Origin: Bordetella parapertussis
Lineage (GTDB): Bacteria > Cyanobacteriota > Cyanobacteriia > PCC-6307 > Cyanobiaceae
Reading direction: 5' to 3'
NCBI GenBank assembly: GCA_943324725.2
Contig: CALPMR020000188.1
Span: forward strand, 1-5,936
Length of the DNA stretch: 5,936 nt
Positions 1-5,692 of this stretch are shown one piece after another. The position numbers and the translations under genes are program-made. The notes beneath the pieces were generated by a model. It ran no database searches. It was not told where the DNA came from and was given only the letters and a program-made list of their open reading frames with translations. Positions within the stretch are counted from its first letter, which is position 1, and every line of letters begins with the position of its first letter.

Positions 1-573
1 AGCGGCCCCAGCGCCACGCTGCCCGCCCATCTGCAACTGCGCCCCTTGAACCGGCGCAACGCCTCCCTGCTCTGGCATCTGGAGCAGGCCACCTGCCCCG
101 CCCAGCTGCGCCAGCTGCTCGATCGCCGCATCGAAGATCTGCTGGATCAGAGCGGCAGCAAGGGTTTGCTGCTGGTCGACACCAACCGCAACGAGGCGGT
201 GGCCGGGGTGCGCTGGCTGGCGGATCAACCCGGTGGCGGTCAACGGGTGGAGTTCACGCTCCATCCGGCCTGGCTGCAGTTGCTGGGTCCGGCTGGAGAG
301 CTGTTGCTGCGGCGTTACGCCCCGCCCGGATCCAGCCTCTGGCTGGTCAGTGATGGGGCGGACAGCGCCCGCCACGACTGGCTGCAGCGGCTTGGTGCCG
401 AACCCCAGGGGGAACAGGTGCTGATGGCCCGCAGCGTCTGGCGTCGCCATGGCCCCCAGCCCGCTGAACGAGCAGCCCGCCGCATCGAAGCTGTGCTCGA
501 ACAGTTCCAGCCCCGCCGCCGGCCTCTCCCCACCCCTGTGGGCCCCCTCGGCAGCGGCCCAGCCCAACCCTGA
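1..573 (+). CDS. Conserved hypothetical protein, possibly GNAT-like (3' part)
   Basis: The reading frame is open from the first base of the window, so the true start lies upstream and 190 C-terminal residues are visible. A TTG at 46 could be read as a start, but the in-frame sequence before it is coding-like and includes LQLRPL, which resembles the first strand of GNAT acetyltransferases. The visible part has a central strand-like stretch (GLLLVDTNRNEAVAGVRW), a WLVSDGADSARHDWLQRLGAEP segment resembling the late helix/strand of GNAT folds, and an ending LMARSVWRR. After that comes a basic, proline-rich tail of about 40 residues that is probably disordered. I do not see a clean acetyl-CoA-binding Q/RxxGxG/A loop, so activity is uncertain. 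The stop is 2 nt before the ruvX start, suggesting one transcript and translational coupling. The coding call is strong; the GNAT assignment is a weak inference from pattern resemblance. Confidence 0.7.
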   Translation, partial: SGPSATLPAHLQLRPLNRRNASLLWHLEQATCPAQLRQLLDRRIEDLLDQSGSKGLLLVDTNRNEAVAGVRWLADQPGGGQRVEFTLHPAWLQLLGPAGELLLRRYAPPGSSLWLVSDGADSARHDWLQRLGAEPQGEQVLMARSVWRRHGPQPAERAARRIEAVLEQFQPRRRPLPTPVGPLGSGPAQP

Positions 574-575
574 AG

Positions 576-1121
576 ATGACCACCGGGGTTGATGGATCGC
601 CGCCGGCTTCTCCGCCTCCCTCCTCAGCTCGGCTGATGGGCCCATGTTCAGCCCTGGCGCTGGATGTAGGCCAGCGTCGTATCGGCCTGGCCGGCTGCGA
701 CGCCCTCGGACTCACGGTCACAGCGCTGCCGGCCCTGCTGCGCGGTCCCTTTGATCGGGATCTGCATCAGCTGCTGACTCTGGTGAAGCAGCGGCAGGTG
801 CGGGCCCTGGTGGTCGGCCTGCCCCTGGATGCCGACCAGCAACTCACCCGGCAAGCGCTCCACTGCCGCCGCTACGGGCTGCGCCTGGGCCGGGCCCTGG
901 CGGCGGCCGGCCTGATTCTGCCGTTGGCCTGGGTGAATGAGCACAGCAGCAGCTGGGCCGCCGGCGAGCGCTTCGGCCTGCATGGCGATCGCAGTGGACG
1001 GCTCGACAGTGCCGCCGCCATGGTTCTGCTGGAACAATGGCTCCAGGAAGGCCCGGCGGCGGAACCGGTCGCAGCGGCGACCATCGAATCCCGACAGCGG
1101 CACCGCCTTGATCCATCCTGA
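576..1121 (+). CDS. ruvX: RuvX/YqgF family protein (putative pre-16S rRNA nuclease / Holliday junction resolvase)
   Basis: This is an RNase H-fold protein of the RuvX/YqgF family, whose members are linked to 16S rRNA 5'-end maturation and, earlier, to Holliday junction resolution in the cytoplasm. The first motif is LDVGQRRIGLAG with D30. VVGLPLD follows at about 79-85, and a late LDSAAAMVLLEQWL carries D144. The middle motif, normally DERLTT or DERxSS, reads NEHSSS with E122 kept, so the three usual acidic positions (Asp, Glu, Asp) are all present. At 181 residues it is longer than the usual 135-150 because of a Pro/Ser/Ala-rich N-terminus and a C-terminal tail of about 25 residues. The ATG at 576 sits 2 nt after the preceding stop and fits coupling. 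The ATG at 636 (Met21) would give a more typical family N-terminus and is a serious alternative. Neither start has a strong Shine-Dalgarno. Family membership is very likely; which substrate applies in cyanobacteria is not shown by the sequence. Confidence 0.88.
   Translation: MTTGVDGSPPASPPPSSARLMGPCSALALDVGQRRIGLAGCDALGLTVTALPALLRGPFDRDLHQLLTLVKQRQVRALVVGLPLDADQQLTRQALHCRRYGLRLGRALAAAGLILPLAWVNEHSSSWAAGERFGLHGDRSGRLDSAAAMVLLEQWLQEGPAAEPVAAATIESRQRHRLDPS
985..992. repeat. HIP1 octamer GCGATCGC
   Basis: A perfect copy of the highly iterated palindrome typical of many cyanobacterial genomes lies inside ruvX. It supports a cyanobacterial origin, although in a GC-rich genome an isolated copy can also occur by chance. 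Confidence 0.6.
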
Positions 1122-1140
1122 GACGAGACGCATCTGCCCC

Positions 1141-1716
1141 ATGACTGCCGACTCCCCTGCCATGCAGGCCTCTCGAGATGTGCCCACCCTGGTGGTCCGC
1201 GACAGCAACGGCCGCCAACTGCTCTGCTTCCTCGAAGAGCTGGTCCCCCTCGATGGCCATGACTACGCCTTGCTGACGCCGGTGGACACCCCGGTCTGTC
1301 TGGTGCGTCTTGCCCAGGATGACGACGACGAAGACGAACCCATCGAGGAACTCGAAGGCGCCGAAGAGATCCTTTCGATTGCCGATGTGATCCTGCAGGA
1401 AGAGGATCTGACCCTGGTGCGGTCGGCGGTGACCCTGACCGTCAGCGGCGAGGTCGACGAGCCGGATCCAGACGAGATCGATCCCGAGGCCTTCGAGGGG
1501 GACGATGACGAGGCGGAGGACAGCGATCTCTACGAAATGCTGTGCCGCCCCTTCTGGGTCGGTGAAGAGCAATATGCCCTCTTCATTCCTCTCGATCCCT
1601 TTTTCGTCGTGGCCCGCCTCAACGGCAGTGAAGCGATCCTGGTTGAGGGCGAGGAGTTTGAGCGGGTGCAGGGGCGGATCGAGGCTGAACTCGATGCCCG
1701 GGAGCAAGGCGACTGA
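1141..1716 (+). CDS. DUF1292/DUF3727 domain protein
   Basis: This is a 191-residue, strongly acidic, soluble protein of unknown function with no signal peptide or membrane segment. The N-terminal part (about 14-57) resembles DUF1292 (YrzB-like): a short LVVRDSNGR strand, a FLEEL segment, then YALLTPVDTP. An acidic run follows at 60-76 (DDDDEDEP and on). The segment ILQEEDLTLVRSAVTLTVSGE (about 84-104) is typical of DUF3727, and a second acid-rich linker covers about 104-132. The C-terminal part repeats the first motif as YALFIPLDPF. The start at 1141 is chosen because the frame upstream of it overlaps ruvX and reads as a shadow of it; Met8 at 1162 is an alternative. It lies 19 nt after ruvX and its stop shares one base with the next start. 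DUF3727 proteins occur in cyanobacteria and plastid-bearing eukaryotes. Function is unknown, but proximity to ruvX suggests an RNA or ribosome-linked role (inference). Confidence 0.85.
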   Translation: MTADSPAMQASRDVPTLVVRDSNGRQLLCFLEELVPLDGHDYALLTPVDTPVCLVRLAQDDDDEDEPIEELEGAEEILSIADVILQEEDLTLVRSAVTLTVSGEVDEPDPDEIDPEAFEGDDDEAEDSDLYEMLCRPFWVGEEQYALFIPLDPFFVVARLNGSEAILVEGEEFERVQGRIEAELDAREQGD

Positions 1717-2225
1717 TGCTGCGGCAGCTGCTCACCCCTGACTGGCTGGCGACCACCACCCTGGCCCAGTTGCCCCTCGAGCAGCTGCTCGATCACGGCA
1801 TCCGCGCCCTGGTGCTGGACGTCGACCGCACCCTGCTGCCGCGGCGCCACACCTCCATCCCGCCCTCAGCTGAGCAGTGGTTGCGCCATGCCTTGCTGCA
1901 GCTGCCGATTCATCTGCTCAGTAACAATCCCTCCCGCCATCGAATCGGCAGCGTCGCCGATCAGCTGGGACTGGCTTACACCACCTCAGCCGGCAAGCCG
2001 CGCCGTGCCGCCCTGCGACGGGTGCTCAACGAGCTTGGTCTGCCGCCATCCCAGGTGGCCCTGGTGGGTGATCGCATCTTCACCGACGTGATCGCCGGCA
2101 ATCGCCTCGGCCTCTACACGGTGCTGGTGAAGCCGATCGATCCGGACGGCCAGCCCTGTCCGCATGACCGGCTGCAGAATCTCGAACTGCGCCTGGCCCG
2201 CTGGATGGGCAGCGGAACGCACTGA
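1716..2225 (+). CDS. YqeG-family HAD (subfamily IIIA) phosphatase
   Basis: This is a 169-residue single-domain HAD hydrolase, close to the usual YqeG length. All four HAD motifs are visible. Motif I is LDVDRTLLP, with nucleophile D35 and acid/base D37. Motif II is LLSNN at 67-71. Motif III is the Lys in AGKP (K94). Motif IV is VGDRIFTDV, with D119 and D124, followed by IAGNRLGLYTVLVKP, which is characteristic of YqeG. Eukaryotic relatives (yeast Gep4 and plant PGPP1) dephosphorylate phosphatidylglycerophosphate, so a role in making phosphatidylglycerol, an essential thylakoid lipid, is plausible; that is inference from the family. No membrane segment is obvious, and the amphipathic N-terminus (LLTPDWLATTTLAQLPLEQLL) could touch a membrane. 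The gene is stop/start overlapped by one base with both its upstream neighbour and proB, which implies translational coupling. The family call is strong; the substrate is not proven. Confidence 0.88.
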   Translation: MLRQLLTPDWLATTTLAQLPLEQLLDHGIRALVLDVDRTLLPRRHTSIPPSAEQWLRHALLQLPIHLLSNNPSRHRIGSVADQLGLAYTTSAGKPRRAALRRVLNELGLPPSQVALVGDRIFTDVIAGNRLGLYTVLVKPIDPDGQPCPHDRLQNLELRLARWMGSGTH

Positions 2226-3349
2226 TGGCTGACACCCCCCCTGCGCTGCGCCGTGTGTTCAAGGTGGGCACCAGCCTGCTGCGAGGCGATGCCAATCGCA
2301 GCACCGCCGCGGTGATCGCCGACATGGCCGCCAGCCTGAGCCGCCAGCAGCGCCGCGGCGAACACATCGCCCTCGTCACCAGCGGTGCCGTCGGCCTGGG
2401 CTGTGAGCTGCTGAAGCTCGAGAAACGCCCAACGGAACTGGCGGCCCTGCAGGCCGCTGCCGCCGTGGGCCAGGGGCGGCTGATGGGCCTCTACCAGGAC
2501 GCTTTCGCGATCCGCGGACTCGCCGTCGCCCAGGTGCTGCTCACCCGCGGCGATCTCGCCTCCCGCCGCCGCTACCAGCGGGCCTGCCGCACCCTGGAGC
2601 AGTTGCTGCAGTGGGGGGTGGTGCCGATCATCAACGAAAACGACACCCTCGCCACCGACGAACTGCGCTTCGGCGACAACGACACCCTCTCGGCCCTGGT
2701 GGCGGTGGCGATCGGCGCCGACGAGCTGGTGCTGCTCACCGATGTCGACAGCCTCTACTCCGGCGATCCCCGCACCGATGCCGAAGCTGCACCGATCAGC
2801 GAGGTGCGCGATCTGGCCGAACTGGAACGGCTGCGCAGCGTCGCCACGGGCGGTGGCCAGTGGGGCACCGGCGGCATGACCACCAAGCTCACCGCCGCCC
2901 GGATCGCCACCTCCAGCGGCATCCGCGTGCGCCTCGCCGATGGTCGTGATCCCGCCGTGTTGGAGGCGTTACTCGCCGGCGAGACGGTGGGAACCGTGTT
3001 TCAGCCGAGCCCCACGCCCCTCACCGACCGCAAGGGCTGGCTGGCCCATGCGCTGCTGCCCAAGGGCAGCGTGCACATCGATCAGGGTGCCGAACGGGCC
3101 CTGGTGGAGCGGGGTGCCTCCTTGCTGGCGGTGGGAATCCAGACCGTCGAGGGCCACTTCGAGCGCGGCGAAGCGGTACGGGTGATGGCCAGCGACGGCC
3201 GCGAGCTGGCCCGTGGGCTGAGCAGCTTCAACAGTGAAGAGCTGGGCCAGATCGTCGGCCTCGGCACGGACGAGGTGCGCCGCCGGCTTGGGGCCGTGGG
3301 TGATGCCGTGATCCATCGTGACCAGCTGGTGCTGATCGCCAACGGCTGA
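2225..3349 (+). CDS. proB: Glutamate 5-kinase (gamma-glutamyl kinase)
   Basis: This cytoplasmic enzyme phosphorylates glutamate with ATP to gamma-glutamyl phosphate, the first step of proline synthesis, and passes its product to ProA. The 374 residues comprise an amino-acid kinase domain (about 8-255) and a C-terminal PUA domain (about 270-365), the two-domain form also seen in E. coli. Visible motifs are FKVGTSLL with K14, [10 protein letters not shown] with S53, [25 protein letters not shown] with D140, [11 protein letters not shown] with N152 and D153, [14 protein letters not shown], and GTGGMTTKL with K221. These align with E. coli K10, S50, D137, N149, D150 and K217. D110 and E146 match E. 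coli D107 and E143, positions tied to proline feedback inhibition, so the enzyme is probably proline-sensitive. The start overlaps the preceding stop by one base. proA is not in the window. Nothing appears truncated. Confidence 0.97.
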   Translation: MADTPPALRRVFKVGTSLLRGDANRSTAAVIADMAASLSRQQRRGEHIALVTSGAVGLGCELLKLEKRPTELAALQAAAAVGQGRLMGLYQDAFAIRGLAVAQVLLTRGDLASRRRYQRACRTLEQLLQWGVVPIINENDTLATDELRFGDNDTLSALVAVAIGADELVLLTDVDSLYSGDPRTDAEAAPISEVRDLAELERLRSVATGGGQWGTGGMTTKLTAARIATSSGIRVRLADGRDPAVLEALLAGETVGTVFQPSPTPLTDRKGWLAHALLPKGSVHIDQGAERALVERGASLLAVGIQTVEGHFERGEAVRVMASDGRELARGLSSFNSEELGQIVGLGTDEVRRRLGAVGDAVIHRDQLVLIANG

Positions 3350-3359
3350 GCGCAGGCCC

Positions 3360-3365
3360 TACGAT
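3360..3365 (+). promoter_or_regulatory. Possible -10 element (TACGAT) before lpxD
   Basis: In the 40-nt gap between proB and lpxD, TACGAT matches the TATAAT consensus at four of six positions. It lies 24 nt before the lpxD ATG, a distance that would allow a short leader. No convincing -35 box is present at the expected spacing, where the sequence is proB coding. It could be a weak internal promoter or chance. Confidence 0.22.
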
Positions 3366-3389
3366 CCGCGCCGATCTGGACACCGGGGA

Positions 3390-4484
3390 ATGCGTTTCAG
3401 CAGCCTGCTCAGCCTCCTCAGCGAGGTGGGTGACGCCACCCCCAGTCACCTGGGCGATGACCCGGAATTGAGCGGCGCCCAGGCCCTGGATGGGGCCGGT
3501 CCCTCCCAGCTCAGCTTTCTGGAGGAAGGCCATGCCCTGGCTGCCGCCCTGGCCGCCAGCGCTGCCGCCGCTGTGTTGCTTCCGGCCCGGGGCGCTGACG
3601 CTGCAGCGCTGCAGCAGCAGGCCACGGAGCGGAATCTCGCCTGGGTGGCGCTGAACAATCCGCGCCTCGGTTTCGCTGAAGCCCTGGAAGCTCTCTATCC
3701 AAGGCCGCGGCCTGAGCCGGGGGTTCACCCCACGGCAGTCGTCCATGCCACGGCCAGCCTCGGCCACAACGTCCACCTGGGGCCCCAGGTGGTGGTGGGG
3801 GCCGGCAGCCGCGTCGGTGACGGCTGCGTCCTGCATCCGTCGGTGGTGCTCTACGACGACGTGATCCTGGAACCGGACTGCGAACTCCACGCCCAGGCGG
3901 TGTTGCACCCCGGCAGCCGCCTCGGCCGCCACTGCGTCGTCCATTCCGGCGCCGTGATCGGCTCGGAGGGCTTCGGTTTCGTGCCGACCGCCGCCGGCTG
4001 GCGCAAGATGCCCCAGACCGGGCTGGTGGTGCTCGAGGAGGGCGTCGAGGTGGGCTGCGGCAGCACCATCGATCGCCCCTCGGTGGGCGAAACCCGCATC
4101 GGTGCCGGCACCAAGATCGACAATCTCGTCCATATCGGCCATGGCGTCGTCACCGGCCGGGGCTGTGCTCTGGCGGCCCAGGTGGGCATCGCCGGCGGCG
4201 CCCGCCTCGGCCACGGTGTGATCCTGGCCGGCCAGGTGGGGGTGGCGAATCGGGCCGTGATCGGCGATCGCGCCATCGCCTCCTCGAAATCAGGCATCCA
4301 CGGCGAAGTGGCCGCCGGTGAGGTGGTCAGCGGCTATCCGGCCATCCCCAATCGCCTCTGGCTGCGCTGCTCCGCCGTGTTCAACAAGTTGCCGGAGATG
4401 GCCCGCACCCTGCGGCAGCTGAAGGCGAGCGCCGATGGGGCGTCGCTGCCAGCCAGCAGCGAGGGCAGCGGTACGGCCCAGTAA
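3390..4484 (+). CDS. lpxD: UDP-3-O-acylglucosamine N-acyltransferase
   Basis: LpxD transfers a 3-hydroxyacyl chain from acyl carrier protein to the 2-amino group of UDP-3-O-acylglucosamine, the third step of lipid A synthesis, in the cytoplasm. The 364-residue product has an N-terminal uridine-binding-type domain (about 1-105) and then a left-handed parallel beta-helix of hexapeptide repeats starting at about 111 ([15 protein letters not shown]) and ending near 318. Conserved landmarks include SEGFGFVP with the WRKMPQTG that follows, [14 protein letters not shown], and [11 protein letters not shown], where H251 matches catalytic H239 of E. coli. The sequence SGYPAIP then leads to a C-terminal helix with FNKLPEM. 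It is about 20 residues longer than E. coli LpxD (341), mainly in a Ser/Gly/Ala-rich tail. The N-terminal domain is Ala-rich and lacks the usual NPKY after the SF(L/M) strand. A purine-rich GGGGA sits directly before the ATG, too close for ideal spacing. The other lpx genes are not in the window. Confidence 0.95.
   Translation: MRFSSLLSLLSEVGDATPSHLGDDPELSGAQALDGAGPSQLSFLEEGHALAAALAASAAAAVLLPARGADAAALQQQATERNLAWVALNNPRLGFAEALEALYPRPRPEPGVHPTAVVHATASLGHNVHLGPQVVVGAGSRVGDGCVLHPSVVLYDDVILEPDCELHAQAVLHPGSRLGRHCVVHSGAVIGSEGFGFVPTAAGWRKMPQTGLVVLEEGVEVGCGSTIDRPSVGETRIGAGTKIDNLVHIGHGVVTGRGCALAAQVGIAGGARLGHGVILAGQVGVANRAVIGDRAIASSKSGIHGEVAAGEVVSGYPAIPNRLWLRCSAVFNKLPEMARTLRQLKASADGASLPASSEGSGTAQ
4264..4271. 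repeat. HIP1 octamer GCGATCGC
   Basis: This is a second perfect HIP1 palindrome, within the 3' part of lpxD. Together with the copy in ruvX it is a modest cyanobacterial signature. Confidence 0.6.
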
Positions 4485-4512
4485 CCTCGCCCGTTGCGTC
4501 GACAGCTCCCTG

Positions 4513-5592
4513 ATGACCAGCCACCGGATCACGCTCCTGCCGGGTGATGGCATCGGCCCGGAGATCACGGCGGTGGCCCGCCAGCTGCTGGATGCGGTGG
4601 CGGTTCGCCATGGCTTCAGCCTCAGCTACGACGAACGGCCGATCGGTGCAGCGGCGATCGACGCCCACGGCGTTCCCCTGCCCGAGAGCACCCTGGAGGC
4701 CTGCCGCCAGGCCGATGCGGTGCTGCTGGCCGCGATCGGCGATCCGCGCTGCGACAGCCTGCCGCGGGAATTGCGACCCGAAAGCGGCCTGCTGGCGCTG
4801 CGCTCCGGCCTGGGATTGTTCGCCAACCTGCGGCCCGTCAAGATCATTCCGGCCCTGATCGGCGCCAGCAGCCTGCGGCCGGAGGTGATCGAGGGGGTCG
4901 ATCTGCTGGTGGTGCGCGAGCTCACCGGCGGCGTGTACTTCGGTACCCCCAAGGGGCGGGTGGAGGCCGATGGGGCCGTGCGGGCCTTCAACACCATGGC
5001 CTACTTCGACTGGGAGATCGATCGCATCGCCCGGGTGGGCTTCGACCTGGCCCGCAGCCGCAGCGGCAGGCTCTGCTCGGTGGACAAGGCCAACGTGCTC
5101 GATGTCAGCCAGCTCTGGCGCGATCGGGTTGAGGCCATCCACGCCGAGTTCCCGGCCGTGGAGCTCAGCCACATGTATGTGGACAACGCCGCCATGCAGC
5201 TGGTGCGTGCGCCCCGCCAGTTCGACGTGCTGCTGACCAGCAATCTGTTCGGCGACATTCTCAGCGATGAGGCCGCCATGCTCACCGGTTCGATCGGCAT
5301 GTTGCCCTCAGCCTCCCTGGGCGACAGCGGGCCGGGGCTGTTCGAGCCTGTCCACGGCTCAGCTCCGGACATCGCCGGCCAGGACAGGGCCAATCCGATG
5401 GCGATGGTGCTGTCGGCGGCGATGCTGCTGCGGGTGGGCCTGCACCAGGACGGTGCTGCCGCCGATCTGGAGACGGCGGTGGACCGGGTGCTGGCCGCCG
5501 GCCTGCGCACCGGCGACCTGATGGGTGAGGGCTGCACTTTGCTGGGATGCCGGGCCATGGGCGAGGCGCTGCTGCAGGCCCTGCCGGCCTGA
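4513..5592 (+). CDS. leuB: 3-isopropylmalate dehydrogenase
   Basis: LeuB oxidatively decarboxylates (2R,3S)-3-isopropylmalate with NAD+ to 2-oxoisocaproate, the third step of leucine synthesis. The 359-residue product is full length. It opens with [13 protein letters not shown]. Substrate-contact residues are recognisable: R97 (LLALRSG), R107 (NLRPVK), R135 in VVRELTGG, Y142 in VYFG, K192 in SVDKANV, and the metal-binding D224 (MYVDNAAM), D248 (LFGDILSD) and D252. The NAD+-binding signature [16 protein letters not shown] is present near 275-290, followed by [14 protein letters not shown]. The start at 4513 is chosen because it puts the first strand at the usual position; the in-frame extension back to 4435 would overlap lpxD and is not family-like. 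No Shine-Dalgarno is evident. The gene lies 28 nt after lpxD, most likely on the same transcript. Other leu genes are not in the window. Confidence 0.97.
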   Translation: MTSHRITLLPGDGIGPEITAVARQLLDAVAVRHGFSLSYDERPIGAAAIDAHGVPLPESTLEACRQADAVLLAAIGDPRCDSLPRELRPESGLLALRSGLGLFANLRPVKIIPALIGASSLRPEVIEGVDLLVVRELTGGVYFGTPKGRVEADGAVRAFNTMAYFDWEIDRIARVGFDLARSRSGRLCSVDKANVLDVSQLWRDRVEAIHAEFPAVELSHMYVDNAAMQLVRAPRQFDVLLTSNLFGDILSDEAAMLTGSIGMLPSASLGDSGPGLFEPVHGSAPDIAGQDRANPMAMVLSAAMLLRVGLHQDGAAADLETAVDRVLAAGLRTGDLMGEGCTLLGCRAMGEALLQALPA

Positions 5593-5616
5593 GCCCCCTG
5601 GGCGTCTCCCTCTGCA

Positions 5617-5645
5617 CCCCGCCTGAGGCGCTCGGCGAGGTGGGG
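5617..5645 (+). terminator. Hairpin between leuB and prk (possible weak terminator or leader structure)
   Basis: CCCCGCCT at 5617-5624 can pair with AGGTGGGG at 5638-5645, giving an 8-bp stem with one G-T wobble and a 13-nt loop. A competing smaller hairpin, CGCC-TGA-GGCG, lies at 5620-5630. No T-tract follows, so it is not a classic intrinsic terminator. Its place in the longest intergenic gap (100 nt) makes it a candidate for separating the upstream genes from prk, or for a structured prk leader. In such GC-rich DNA a stem of this size may arise by chance. Confidence 0.25.
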
Positions 5646-5692
5646 TCCGGCGATCTGCGAAACTCTGAATCCAATCTCCGCCCCCTGCGTCG

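Noticed and set aside
46..48. TTG at 46 as the start of the first gene
   Set aside because: The frame stays open to the window edge and the preceding residues (including LQLRPL) look like part of the protein, so the gene is more likely truncated by the window.
937..1140. Upstream extension of the DUF3727 frame
   Set aside because: It overlaps ruvX in another frame, and the extra residues are low-complexity and unlike the family; the ATG at 1141 sits just after the ruvX stop.
844..1707. Minus-strand open frame of 287 codons
   Set aside because: It is antisense to ruvX and the DUF3727 gene; the low frequency of stop codons in GC-rich DNA explains it.
3228..4214. Long open frame on the minus strand (328 codons) antisense to lpxD
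   Set aside because: It lies opposite the clearly recognised proB end and lpxD; its His/Ala/Gly-rich translation is the mirror of hexapeptide repeats in GC-rich DNA and matches no family I know.
4435..4512. Upstream extension of the leuB frame
   Set aside because: It overlaps the lpxD 3' end, and LeuB proteins begin a few residues before the [10 protein letters not shown] motif, matching the ATG at 4513.
4381..5172. Minus-strand open frame of 263 codons antisense to leuB
   Set aside because: leuB on the + strand is unmistakable with all catalytic residues; this is a shadow frame.
5670..5675. TCCAAT as a -10 box for prk
   Set aside because: It matches four of six consensus positions but has no -35 at proper spacing and would leave only a very short leader.
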